Shown here: piece after piece, positions 35,341 to 43,826 of the stretch
Position numbering within the stretch: position 1 is the stretch's first letter
Layout: each line of letters opens with the position of its first letter
NCBI RefSeq assembly: GCF_020804225.1
Contig: NZ_WJBI01000004.1
Location: 145,646 to 209,645, forward strand
Direction: 5' to 3'
DNA length: 64,000 nt
Source of the DNA: Methanosarcina sp. DH2
Lineage (GTDB): Archaea; Halobacteriota; Methanosarcinia; Methanosarcinales; Methanosarcinaceae
The notes under the pieces: model-generated
The model's input: only the letters and a program-made list of their open reading frames with translations
Told to the model about the DNA's origin: nothing
Database searches by the model: none
Position numbers and translations under genes: made by a program

Positions 35341-35455
35341 AGCACATTTTTTTCTCTTCCAGTTTTTTCTTTTTCCGGTTCGATTGAGATCCGGCACCTG
35401 AAAAACCGTCCGCATATGAATCTGTTTTTTAAAAAAATATAAAAAAATCAAAAGG

Positions 35456-35532
35456 TTTATATCGCGAATTGTTTAGTTTATTTAACATAAAAAACAACGA
35501 TTTAGTATGATTTTTAATTATCTGGATCATTA
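35456..35532 (+). promoter_or_regulatory. Importer promoter with NikR-like site
   Basis: A TATA box (TTTATAT, 35456-35462) is followed by GTATGA (35505-35510), a 16-base spacer, and TCATTA (35527-35532). The bacterial NikR operator is GTATGA-N16-TCATAC, so the left half is exact and the right half matches at four of six positions with exact spacing. It would lie just after the transcription start of the ABC operon. Archaeal NikR sites can differ, so this is only a candidate. The rest of the 35341-35757 interval is an AT-rich leader of about 225 nt with no gene. Confidence 0.4.
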
Positions 35533-35757
35533 ATGTTGTTAAAAAATGCAAACAAAGCTAAAGAGAAAAGTACGTTAAGGTTGTCACTATCTTTCTTACT
35601 CATAATTCACGCATAGTACCGACCGCAGCCTTTGTGGTTTAGAGGAAAACAGGATAACAATAAGCGGGAGAACAATGATTTTTTCAAAATAACCGGAACC
35701 TTTGGCGTTATTCATTAAATCAAGAAGAAAAAACTTGGGACAAGACGAGGCAGCAGG

Positions 35758-37542
35758 ATGAAACAGGGGAAAGATTTCACGGAATCAGGATTAAACAAAG
35801 GGTTGAAACAATGGCTGATTTTTGTAGTACTGATGATTCTTTTTTGCTCAAACATATATCCAGCAGGAGCAGCAGAACCTGAGGATTCTGGAGAAAATCT
35901 TACGCCCTCAAACGGCGGGATATTTGACAGGATTATAACGTATATAAAAGGCCTGCTGGGAGAAGAAGAAAAACTGCAGGGCTCTGAAGCAATTTTCGAA
36001 GCAGCAGTCACGGGTATGCAGCAGTCAGCAGCTTCTGAAGTATCAATCCTGAAAATTGCAACTCCAAGCATAGTAAAATCTGCATCATTTCTCGGAGACT
36101 CAAATCTGGGAGTTTTTGCTCATCTTTCAAACCCACCCCTCATGAAAATGGACTCCGATGGGCACCTTGAAGGTCAGCTTGTCAAAAGCTATGAGGTCTC
36201 GGAAAATAACACCTGCTGGACCTTTTACCTTAGAGACGACCTCTACTGGAGCGATGGAGAACCTGTGACTCCGGAAGATGTCGAGTTTTCAATCCGCTAT
36301 TACGGGAAAGAAACACCCTCCGCCAGATGGATAAATGATACCCTGGAAAGTTCGGCTGTTTCGGACACAAACAATTCCGTGACCTTCAAATTTAACAAGC
36401 CTTACACCCGTATTGACCTGGAATTTGCGACCTACAATATCCTCCCTGCCCATATCTGGGAAACAATTGAAAACCCGGTGGAGTACACAAATAACGGTCC
36501 TTATGTTGGCTGCGGTTCTTACTATCTAAAGCTGATAGACTTTAACGCCGGAAAGCTTGTTTTTGAGAAAAACCCTTATTGGAAAGGTAAAGCTCCGGAA
36601 TCTGAAACTGTAGAGGTCCATTTTTACTCAAGTGCGGATGTTGCCACCCTTGCCCTTAAAAACGGAGATGTTGATACTTATTACAAATATGCCGGGTCAT
36701 ACCCTTATTCCGGCATTGAGCAGCTCGAGAAAACCGGAGATTTTAATTTTCTGGAAAAAACAGATATCGGGCTTGTCTTCCTCGCCCCGAACCTGAAGAT
36801 AGCTCCTTTTTCAGACCCGGAATTCAGAGAAGCCCTTGCCTATACCATAAATTATGAAGAGATCGCAATGCTTGAGACTCTTGGGTACGGGGAAGTTCCG
36901 AATCGCGGCTTTGTGCCGCCTTCCATGGAAGCTTTCAAGGAAACCGAAAAGCTTGAGTACAACCCCGAAAAAGCCAGAGAAATTCTGGAAAAAGCAGGAT
37001 ATTCGGACAACAATAGAAATGGAATTCTGGAAGGAAAAGACGGAAAAGACGTTAAGCTTGAAATCCTTATTCGGCCAGAGTATGCCCGCACAGGTGAACT
37101 TATTGAAGAATATCTGGAAGGGGTGGGCCTTGCCGCAGACCTGAGAACTGCAGATGCGGACACCTGGGTTGCTCTCAAGGACAATTACAAATACGATCTT
37201 ACCGTAACCCGCTCTACCCCCTGGGGCATGCTCATGCACGCAAGCTGGGGGAGCGGCTATTTTGATTCCAGACGGACAGGCCAGGGGGTTCTGCATAACC
37301 TGAATGACCCCGAGTTCCTGAGTCTCTGCGATGATATTCTCGCAACCACGGACCCTCAAGAAATTCAGGATTACGCATACGAGCTTCAGGACTACTATGC
37401 ACAGAACCTGCCTGCAATTCCCCTCTACTGGAGCAGCGTGGTTACCCCGTATAATATGCACTTCGAAGGATGGTACACTGACCCTCTGTACGGGATCTAT
37501 AATCAGGACAACTTTGTAAATGTTAGGAAAATAGAGGCATAG
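35758..37542 (+). CDS. Nickel/peptide-type ABC importer, substrate-binding protein
   Basis: A 594-residue family 5 extracellular solute-binding protein. A signal peptide spans residues 1-39 (KQWLIFVVLMILF core, cleavage near PAGAAE); there is no clear lipobox. An acidic linker precedes the binding fold, which begins near residue 95 (SILKIATPSIVK). The typical family segment WTFYLRDDLYWSDGEPVTPEDVEFSI is near 153-178. Ligands in the family include nickel chelates, di- and oligopeptides. GAGG is seven bases before the ATG. It heads an operon with two permeases and two ATPases. Confidence 0.88.
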   Translation: MKQGKDFTESGLNKGLKQWLIFVVLMILFCSNIYPAGAAEPEDSGENLTPSNGGIFDRIITYIKGLLGEEEKLQGSEAIFEAAVTGMQQSAASEVSILKIATPSIVKSASFLGDSNLGVFAHLSNPPLMKMDSDGHLEGQLVKSYEVSENNTCWTFYLRDDLYWSDGEPVTPEDVEFSIRYYGKETPSARWINDTLESSAVSDTNNSVTFKFNKPYTRIDLEFATYNILPAHIWETIENPVEYTNNGPYVGCGSYYLKLIDFNAGKLVFEKNPYWKGKAPESETVEVHFYSSADVATLALKNGDVDTYYKYAGSYPYSGIEQLEKTGDFNFLEKTDIGLVFLAPNLKIAPFSDPEFREALAYTINYEEIAMLETLGYGEVPNRGFVPPSMEAFKETEKLEYNPEKAREILEKAGYSDNNRNGILEGKDGKDVKLEILIRPEYARTGELIEEYLEGVGLAADLRTADADTWVALKDNYKYDLTVTRSTPWGMLMHASWGSGYFDSRRTGQGVLHNLNDPEFLSLCDDILATTDPQEIQDYAYELQDYYAQNLPAIPLYWSSVVTPYNMHFEGWYTDPLYGIYNQDNFVNVRKIEA

Positions 37543-37631
37543 AAGACAGGAAAAAAATCGGAAAAGAAACAGTAAAAAAGGAAAATTGAAAAGAGAAATA
37601 GTAAAAAATAGAAACCGGAAAAATAAGAGCA

Positions 37632-38579
37632 ATGTCAGAGATAACAAGAAAAGCAACCAGATATCTTGCCTCACTGGTACTTATAACCGTCATCAATTTC
37701 ACCCTCCCAAGGTTCATGCCTGGAGACCCTGTAAAAAACCTTATAGGAGAAGACGTTTATGTGTCTGAAAACGTGATGAAAGAGCTTAGGGCAGAACTCG
37801 GGCTTGACATGCCCCTTTATGAGCAGTTTGTGTCCTTCCTTTCGGACCTTTTGCACCTTGACCTGGGGTATTCTTATCACCTCCATGCTCCTGTTGCAGA
37901 AATCCTGCTGGACAGGATGAGCTGGACCCTGCTTTTTGTAGGAGTATCAGTGATTGTTGGAGCCCTGTTAGGGAGCCTGCTAGGGGCCCTTGCCGGATGG
38001 AAGCCGGAAAGAAGAATGAGCCGTTTTGCAGGTTTTGCTTTTGTTGTACTTTCCTGCACACCACCTTATTTCCTTGCCCTCCTTTTCCTCTATCTCTTTT
38101 CTTTCAAGTTAGGGCTCTTTCCCTCAAAGGGATTTTATGATTTCCCGGAAATAGGGAATATGCTGCATCACCTCTTTTTGCCTGTCTGTGTAATGTCTAT
38201 CTTTTCAGCATCCAGAAATTTTCTGGTTATGCGCGGAAGCGTAATCCAGGAAAAGGAACAGCTTTACGTGCTGTATGCAAGGGCAAAGGGCCTGCACGAT
38301 ACCGGCATACTCTTCAGGCACATCATAAAAAATGCCTCACTTCCGGCCATAACTCTGCTTGCCCTGGACTTTGGGTTTCTTTTCAGCGGGGCACTATTTA
38401 TAGAAATAATATTCTCCTTAAACGGCATGGGCACCCTTATTTACGGAGCAATAATGGGAAAGGATTATCCACTTCTCCAGGGGGCTTTTCTGGTAATTGC
38501 CCTTACGGCCCTGTTTGCGAATATGCTTGCTGACCTGCTCTATGTTTTAATCGATCCCAGAGTCAGGAGGCCGGCATGA
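37632..38579 (+). CDS. ABC importer permease, DppB/NikB-like
   Basis: A 315-residue inner permease with about six membrane helices. The N-terminal FTLPRFMPGDPVKNLIG is the signature of the DppB/NikB group. The cytoplasmic EAA loop, which contacts the ATPases, is seen near residues 210-240 (YARAKGLHDTGILFRHIIKNASLP). It lies 89 bases after the binding-protein gene and overlaps the next permease gene by four bases (ATGA). Confidence 0.93.
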   Translation: MSEITRKATRYLASLVLITVINFTLPRFMPGDPVKNLIGEDVYVSENVMKELRAELGLDMPLYEQFVSFLSDLLHLDLGYSYHLHAPVAEILLDRMSWTLLFVGVSVIVGALLGSLLGALAGWKPERRMSRFAGFAFVVLSCTPPYFLALLFLYLFSFKLGLFPSKGFYDFPEIGNMLHHLFLPVCVMSIFSASRNFLVMRGSVIQEKEQLYVLYARAKGLHDTGILFRHIIKNASLPAITLLALDFGFLFSGALFIEIIFSLNGMGTLIYGAIMGKDYPLLQGAFLVIALTALFANMLADLLYVLIDPRVRRPA

Positions 38580-39538
38580 GTCTGGAAGCTGCCCGTATTG
38601 AAGAGACCTGCATAACAGAAACCTGTACTGAAGGGCATCCTGAAAAACAGCTGGAAACTCCCAGCTTCAGTTTTCCTGGAAAAATATCGTTCCGGAGTTT
38701 CCGGAGACAGAAAGATTTTCCGGGAAAATTCAATTGGGGAGGCATTCTCCTCTTTGCCGTTTTCCTGTGCATGGCGCTGTTCCCTGCTCTCTTTGCCCCC
38801 TATGCCCCAAAAGAGCGTTTCATGCCTTATGGAGCTCCTTCGGAAGGACATCTTCTCGGGACAAACGATATAGGAAACGATATCCTCTCCGAACTTGTGT
38901 ACGGGGCAAGAATTTCAATGACCTTAGGCTTTGCAGCGGCCCTTCTCTCAACCATATTAGGGACTATTCTCGGGCTCTGTGCGGGTTATTTCAGGGGAGC
39001 CACTGATGAGCTTCTGATGGGATTTACCGATGTTGTCCTTATTATTCCGAAAATTCCCCTTATCATAGTCCTGGGAGCATTCCTGAAACCTAGTATCTGG
39101 ATCTTGATCCCTGTGCTTGGCCTCCTGTCCTGGGAATCTACCGCCAGAGTCACCCGTTCAAAGACTCTGCAGCTCAGAGAAGCAGGCTACGTTAAAAGCG
39201 CCAGATGTATGGGCTTTTCCGCCTGGCATATTATGGTCTCGGACATTTTCCCCAATATCGTGCATGTCCTGTTACCTAAATTCATGCTGGCAACAGCTTC
39301 AGCAATGATCTCGGAAGCCTCACTTTCTTTCCTGGGACTCAGCGATATAAGTATGAGGAGCTGGGGAAGTATGCTTTCTTTTGCCTTTTTCCGAGGAGGT
39401 TTTATCAGGGATATGTGGTGGTGGTACATGCCTCCCGGGATCTGCATTACCCTCTGCGTGATGTCTATCGCAATGGTAGGGTTCGGGCTTGAGACAAAAG
39501 GGGAGAAATACACAGGCGGGGGTGCGAGTACGGTATGA
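38576..39538 (+). CDS. ABC importer permease, DppC/NikC-like
   Basis: A 320-residue permease, partner of the preceding one. A polar N-terminal extension of about 50 residues precedes the first helix (GGILLFAVFLCMALFPALFAP). The DppC hallmark GTNDIGNDILSELVYGARIS follows at about 97-116, and the EAA-like loop is near 200-220 (AGYVKSARCMGFSAWHIMVSDIFPN). The start overlaps the stop of the previous gene, and its own stop overlaps the first ATPase start. Confidence 0.93.
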   Translation: MSLEAARIEETCITETCTEGHPEKQLETPSFSFPGKISFRSFRRQKDFPGKFNWGGILLFAVFLCMALFPALFAPYAPKERFMPYGAPSEGHLLGTNDIGNDILSELVYGARISMTLGFAAALLSTILGTILGLCAGYFRGATDELLMGFTDVVLIIPKIPLIIVLGAFLKPSIWILIPVLGLLSWESTARVTRSKTLQLREAGYVKSARCMGFSAWHIMVSDIFPNIVHVLLPKFMLATASAMISEASLSFLGLSDISMRSWGSMLSFAFFRGGFIRDMWWWYMPPGICITLCVMSIAMVGFGLETKGEKYTGGGASTV

Positions 39539-40488
39539 AAGCCCACTTCACGAAAACATTGCTTGAAGTAAGGGATCTCGAAGTCTCTTTTAAGGGAATA
39601 AAAACCATAACCGCTCTTTCAGGCATTTCATTTTCGATTGGAGAAAGCGAAACTCTGGCTCTCGTGGGAGAAACAGGCTGTGGAAAATCCGTGGTCGCAC
39701 ACGCAATTGTACGCCTTCTGCCCCCTGAGTCCAGAGTGAAAGGTATTGTGGAATTAGTGGGAAAATCCCTGCTAGAACTAAGTGAAAAAGAGATTGCAAA
39801 GATAAGGGGAAAAGAAATTGGGATCGTTTTCCAGAACCCGTCCCTTGCCCTTAACCCTGTGTATTCCATAGGGCACCAGCTTGCAGAACCTCTGCGTGTG
39901 CACCGGAAGGAAAAGAAAAAAGAAGCGATTTCCAAAGCCGCAACCGTCCTGAAAAATATGGGTTTTGTAAACGTCGCTGAGTGGATTAGCTATTACCCCT
40001 CATGGTGCTCAGGAGGGATGAACCAGCGCTTTTTGATCGCGGCTTCAACTATGCTTGACCCGATCCTCCTTATAGCAGATGAGCCCGGCAAAGGGCTTGA
40101 CAGAAAATGCATCACTGAGCTGGAAATCGAGCTTAAGAAATTGAAAGGGGAAAAGAAGACTGCCATGCTTCTTATAAGCCATGACCTTGGCTTCGTGCAG
40201 AGGCTTGCAGACCGGGTCGCCGTAATGTACGCCGGAGAGGTTGTTGAACTTGCTGAATCTTCAATCTTTTTTGAGAGACCCTTACATCCTTACTCAAAGG
40301 GACTCCTGAACAGCCTGCCCGAAAATGGCTTTGTTCCCATACCCGGTTTTTCCCCTCCACTCAGCGACCCCCCTTCAGGCTGCAAATTTCACCCAAGATG
40401 TTCACTCAGGAAAAAAAGCTGCACTGAGAGACACCCGGAGCTTAAAGAGATTGACGAAAGATCTGTGAGGTGTTTTTTATATCCCTGA
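39535..40488 (+). CDS. ABC importer ATPase, DppD/NikD-like
   Basis: A 317-residue ATPase of the DppD/OppD type. Walker A is GETGCGKS near residue 44, the signature motif appears as SGGMNQR, and Walker B is LLIADEP followed by GKGLD. The C-terminal oligopeptide/nickel domain contains GCKFHPRCSLRKKSC, whose cysteines bind an Fe-S cluster in some relatives. The signature reads SGGMNQR rather than SGGMRQR. It overlaps the second ATPase gene by 19 bases. Confidence 0.93.
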   Translation: MKAHFTKTLLEVRDLEVSFKGIKTITALSGISFSIGESETLALVGETGCGKSVVAHAIVRLLPPESRVKGIVELVGKSLLELSEKEIAKIRGKEIGIVFQNPSLALNPVYSIGHQLAEPLRVHRKEKKKEAISKAATVLKNMGFVNVAEWISYYPSWCSGGMNQRFLIAASTMLDPILLIADEPGKGLDRKCITELEIELKKLKGEKKTAMLLISHDLGFVQRLADRVAVMYAGEVVELAESSIFFERPLHPYSKGLLNSLPENGFVPIPGFSPPLSDPPSGCKFHPRCSLRKKSCTERHPELKEIDERSVRCFLYP

Positions 40489-41168
40489 GAGCAGACAGCC
40501 TATCTAAAATTTACGGAGCTGGCTTGCTGAGTCCTGGAAAGTACGTTTTCAGAGAGATCTCACTGGAAATAAGGCCAGGCAAGACCTTCGGGCTTATGGG
40601 ACTATCCGGGGAAGGGAAAAGCACACTCGGAAGAGTTATTGCCGGGCTTGAGAAGCCCACTGCAGGCTCCATATATTATAACTGCCTCCCGCTTTCCGGG
40701 ATGAAAAAAACAGAACATGCAGCCTTCCGCCGCAGAGTCCAGATTATGTTTCAGGACCCCATGGATGCTTTTAACCCGAGGAAAAAGATAGGTCATTCGG
40801 TTTCTGAGGTACTGACACTTCTCAAGGTCCCTAAAGTGAAACATACCTTGAAAACAGAAGAGATGATTATTACCGCAGGCCTTCCGAAAGAAGTGCTTTC
40901 CCGCTACCCTTCCCAGCTCTCAGGTGGCCAGTTACAGCGCCTTGCTCTGGGCCGGATCCTCTTGCTCAGCCCGGAATACATCATCCTTGACGAGCCGACT
41001 TCTGCCCTTGACGTCTCAGTGCAGGCCCATATCCTCCATATGCTTAGAAAGGCTCAGGCAGAGCGGAATACGGGTTACCTACTCATTTCCCATGACGAAT
41101 CTGTGATCCGTTTTATGTCCGACAGCTGCGGAGTGCTTGAAAATGGGCAACTGAAGCTCATTGATTAA
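40470..41168 (+). CDS. ABC importer ATPase, DppF/NikE-like
   Basis: A 232-residue second ATPase of the importer. Walker A is GLSGEGKST, the signature LSGGQLQRLALGRI, and Walker B YIILDEPTSALDV. It lacks the C-terminal oligopeptide domain found in longer DppF proteins. The start codon is GTG at 40470 inside the end of the previous gene, with no better start nearby. It is the last gene of the operon, followed by hairpins between converging genes. Confidence 0.9.
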   Translation: MFFISLRADSLSKIYGAGLLSPGKYVFREISLEIRPGKTFGLMGLSGEGKSTLGRVIAGLEKPTAGSIYYNCLPLSGMKKTEHAAFRRRVQIMFQDPMDAFNPRKKIGHSVSEVLTLLKVPKVKHTLKTEEMIITAGLPKEVLSRYPSQLSGGQLQRLALGRILLLSPEYIILDEPTSALDVSVQAHILHMLRKAQAERNTGYLLISHDESVIRFMSDSCGVLENGQLKLID

Positions 41169-41244
41169 TAACTCTAAAGAGCCTTGATTTTCGTTGCCCG
41201 GGTTTATCTTTAGGATTACAGGAAATCGGAGGCTTTTCTGGCAG

Positions 41245-41334
41245 TTGCACTGCAAGTGCAAAATAAGATGTCCTTTTCTGCAGAGTTGCGGCTCTGCAAT
41301 GCGAGGTAGTTCTCGGCAGAGAAAAGGAAAAGAA
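41245..41334. terminator. Cluster of hairpins between converging genes
   Basis: A perfect hairpin TTGCAC-tgcaa-GTGCAA lies at 41245-41261. A second, TGCAGAG-ttgcgg-CTCTGCA (41279-41298), sits inside a longer outer stem formed by TCCTTTTCTGC (from 41271) and GCAGAGAAAAGGA with a two-base bulge. The position between the importer operon and the reductase gene, which converge, suits a two-way terminator. Confidence 0.5.
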
Positions 41335-41355
41335 AATTAGCTGAAAAACTGAAAT

Positions 41356-42075
41356 TTAAAAAAACTCCAGAATAGCTTCAGGGCTTTCAAGTACAGTGAT
41401 TCCCTGCAGCCCTTTTACAATCTCAACATTGCGCATATCCACATCCCTGACCAGTACATCTACAGGCCCGCCCTTGATGGCATTATAAGGACACAGCTCC
41501 TTGCAGATCCCGCAGCCTTTGCATTTCAGGAGTTCTATCTGGTCTGTGACACCATTTTTCTCATTGATTGCTTCGTGGGGGCAGTTTTCTCTCGGAGGAC
41601 ATTCTTCGCAGTGCCTGCACTGTTTTCTGTCAATGTTGTAGGGCATTTCCGATACAATAGAGCCTTCAATGTCCACGGGCACGATATATACCGGGACTCT
41701 TCCCTTTACTGCCTGGGCAACGGCATTGGTTACAAGGGAATCGGCAATACCATAGGCAATCTTCGAAACAGTGTTTGAGGTTGCTGGTGTGATGAAGAGG
41801 GCATCATATCTATCAAGGAGAAAGCGCCCGACTTTAGGGGAACTTGAACCCTGCTCGCTTTCCCGGAAAATCTCCTCAAGGTAGTCTCCTCCCGAGATTT
41901 TCACAAGCTTCTGCTCAAGCCCGTACATCCTGAGCACTTCTTCAGCTGCCCTTGAGACGTACGTATTTACGGAAAGTCCGGGGTCTCTGAGTTTGAGTTC
42001 TTTAAAGACCTGGTAACTGCGGTTCAGGAAATGCCCTGCTCCTGTAATACCCCATGCAATTCTCTGAAAACTCAT
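41356..42075 (-). CDS. dmrX: Iron-sulfur dihydromethanopterin reductase (acceptor)
   Basis: A 239-residue flavoprotein with two Fe-S clusters, which reduces dihydromethanopterin in the last step of tetrahydromethanopterin synthesis. An N-terminal flavoprotein domain (residues 1-145) starts with AWGITGAGHF and has a PATSNTVSKIAYGIADSL block that binds FMN. The ferredoxin part has Cys153, 156, 159, 165 and Cys185, 188, 191, 195. It closes a minus-strand group with DUF447, CitG-like and mmp9 genes, which supports the cofactor role. It is related to the archaeoflavoproteins, which lack the ferredoxin part. Confidence 0.85.
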   Translation of the reverse strand: MSFQRIAWGITGAGHFLNRSYQVFKELKLRDPGLSVNTYVSRAAEEVLRMYGLEQKLVKISGGDYLEEIFRESEQGSSSPKVGRFLLDRYDALFITPATSNTVSKIAYGIADSLVTNAVAQAVKGRVPVYIVPVDIEGSIVSEMPYNIDRKQCRHCEECPPRENCPHEAINEKNGVTDQIELLKCKGCGICKELCPYNAIKGGPVDVLVRDVDMRNVEIVKGLQGITVLESPEAILEFF

Positions 42076-42144
42076 GGAAAGAAGTCATGCCTGAGGGAGA
42101 TAATATAATTTTCTAAAAAAGACATTCTGGATGCAAAAGAGAAT

Positions 42145-42783
42145 TCAAATCCCGAGCACTTCATAAAGCAGTTTCATAGCTTTCTTTTCAGCATCGCCTC
42201 CGCATTTGGAAACAAGGGTTTCATAATGTCGGATCCATTCGAGGTATTTTCCATCCCTCGAAAGCTGGTAGCGGGTCGCATGGACGGTAGCCTCAAGCAC
42301 GGCATTAAATCCCCTGTTGGGTACGGGAAGGTCTTTTCTATTAAGTTCATTGAAGCCCGCTTCCACAGGAACAAGTTCGGCAATAAGAGCCTGGTCCGTA
42401 TTTTTAACATTAATGCATTCGAAAACAACCCAGGAGACGGCTTCTTTAAGTACCGGGAACTTAAGCCCGCCTGCAAACACATATCCAAACTCGGAAGGTT
42501 CAAGGTCGAAAAAGGTGGAACGCACAAAAAGAAGGGGGTCGTAAACCACATTTGAAGTGAGATAACCCTCTTTAAGGACATTTGCCCACGTGTGGCTGCC
42601 TTTGAAAAGGCGAACGAAAGGCCTCCCGCCCTTTGTGATGATACCTATAGGAGCGGCATTGGGGTGCTCAAATCCGGTGCTTACTACTACTTCAGAGATT
42701 CCCTCCCGGATCCCGAACTGAGGAAGGTCGATAGTATGACACGGTTTTTCAAACTCCCTGCAATCAGAAGAGAACTCGGTCAA
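42145..42783 (-). CDS. DUF447 protein, probable tetrahydromethanopterin pathway
   Basis: A 212-residue DUF447 family protein with a flavin-reductase-like split-barrel pattern (GIREGISEVVVSTG, AAPIGIITKGG, GSHTWANVLKEGYLTSNVV). DUF447 genes occur in archaea and in the tetrahydromethanopterin clusters of methylotrophic bacteria, which points to that cofactor, but the reaction is not known. The start is TTG at 42783, four bases overlapping the CitG-like stop, with GGAGG about nine bases upstream and no in-frame ATG before the conserved block. Confidence 0.83.
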   Translation of the reverse strand: MTEFSSDCREFEKPCHTIDLPQFGIREGISEVVVSTGFEHPNAAPIGIITKGGRPFVRLFKGSHTWANVLKEGYLTSNVVYDPLLFVRSTFFDLEPSEFGYVFAGGLKFPVLKEAVSWVVFECINVKNTDQALIAELVPVEAGFNELNRKDLPVPNRGFNAVLEATVHATRYQLSRDGKYLEWIRHYETLVSKCGGDAEKKAMKLLYEVLGI

Positions 42784-43826
42784 AATCTCAAGCCTCCGAG
42801 AAGGGCAATAAAAAGCCCTGCAATAATAATATCTGCAGTAGAGCCGGGATTAATCCTTTTTTCCAGAAGCTCGGAGTCAAACTCCTGTACTGCAGGAAGA
42901 ATGGATGCAAAGCCATTGGCTGTTTTCCCTGAAGTTTCCCAGCCTGAAAGAATCTCACCTGCTCTGTAAGATACGTAATCTGCAGTTTCGGTATCAAACT
43001 TGGTCTGGATAAAAGTATCTCTGTGCTTTGAAAGCAGTTTCAGGAATGTATACACTATAGCATCGTTTATTCCCGTGCCTGAACAGCTGGAAACAGAAAC
43101 TCCGGTCAAAGCTTCTGCTCTGCAGTTTCGTGCTTGCATGAAATCAAGAATGTTTTTTGCCCCCTCAAGGCAGCGCCCGAAACCTGAGGTCCACTCATTT
43201 GCTATGAGGTCATACCCTTTGGCAATCTCCATAAGAGCGTAAAGGGTGATATTCTGTTTCCTTAGATCGGCAGTTGCTTCAGGATCTTCGAGGTCAAATT
43301 CGTTCACACTGTTTACCCTGACTCCTGCATGCCCGAAAGCCCTGTAGAACTCAACAGCATCTTCACAGTCCGTTGCGCGGACGAAAGTGTGTGCACAGGC
43401 AGCAAGGTGCTCAAATTGCCCGATCTCAAGCCGGAAACCTGTTTTTCCGCAGTGAGGTTGTTCTCTTGAAATTTCGCCTGCAGCCATTGCCAGAGGAATC
43501 AGGAGTAAGAAGGCGCCAAAATGAGTATTTCCTCCCTGCTGCCAGGCAGAGCTTTCGTAAACTGCACTTCTGAGAAGGGCTCCTATCCTTCCTTTGCTCC
43601 TTGCAGCAAGCTCAAGGACAGGATAGACAGCAACCGAAGAAGCGACAAAATGCTCAAAACAGGTATCAGGGTAATTATGTTCCCTATCAACGTTCCCTGG
43701 CTTTGGAGAAGCTGAGACCTCAAGCAGCATAGCAAGCTGTGCATAGCGTGCAATCAGACTCGGGGCCGGAGACTCATCCACCCATTCAGGGATGTGACAG
43801 GAGAAGGCAGTATTAGTGGGATTCAT
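42780..43826 (-). CDS. CitG-like triphosphoribosyl-dephospho-CoA synthase family protein
   Basis: A 348-residue protein of the CitG/MdcB family. EVSASPKPGNVDREHNYPDT matches the conserved SPKPGLVD block and GGNTHFGAFLLLIPLA the conserved GxNTHKG block. In bacteria the family makes the citrate-lyase cofactor precursor. Archaeal members sit in tetrahydromethanopterin-related neighbourhoods, so a ribosyl-transfer step in that pathway is a reasonable guess. It overlaps mmp9 by 14 bases upstream and the DUF447 gene by four bases downstream. Confidence 0.83.
   Translation of the reverse strand: MNPTNTAFSCHIPEWVDESPAPSLIARYAQLAMLLEVSASPKPGNVDREHNYPDTCFEHFVASSVAVYPVLELAARSKGRIGALLRSAVYESSAWQQGGNTHFGAFLLLIPLAMAAGEISREQPHCGKTGFRLEIGQFEHLAACAHTFVRATDCEDAVEFYRAFGHAGVRVNSVNEFDLEDPEATADLRKQNITLYALMEIAKGYDLIANEWTSGFGRCLEGAKNILDFMQARNCRAEALTGVSVSSCSGTGINDAIVYTFLKLLSKHRDTFIQTKFDTETADYVSYRAGEILSGWETSGKTANGFASILPAVQEFDSELLEKRINPGSTADIIIAGLFIALLGGLRF

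Noticed and set aside
36811-37674. Minus-strand open frame of 287 codons
   Set aside because: It is antisense to the substrate-binding protein gene of the ABC importer and has no recognisable domain or ribosome site.
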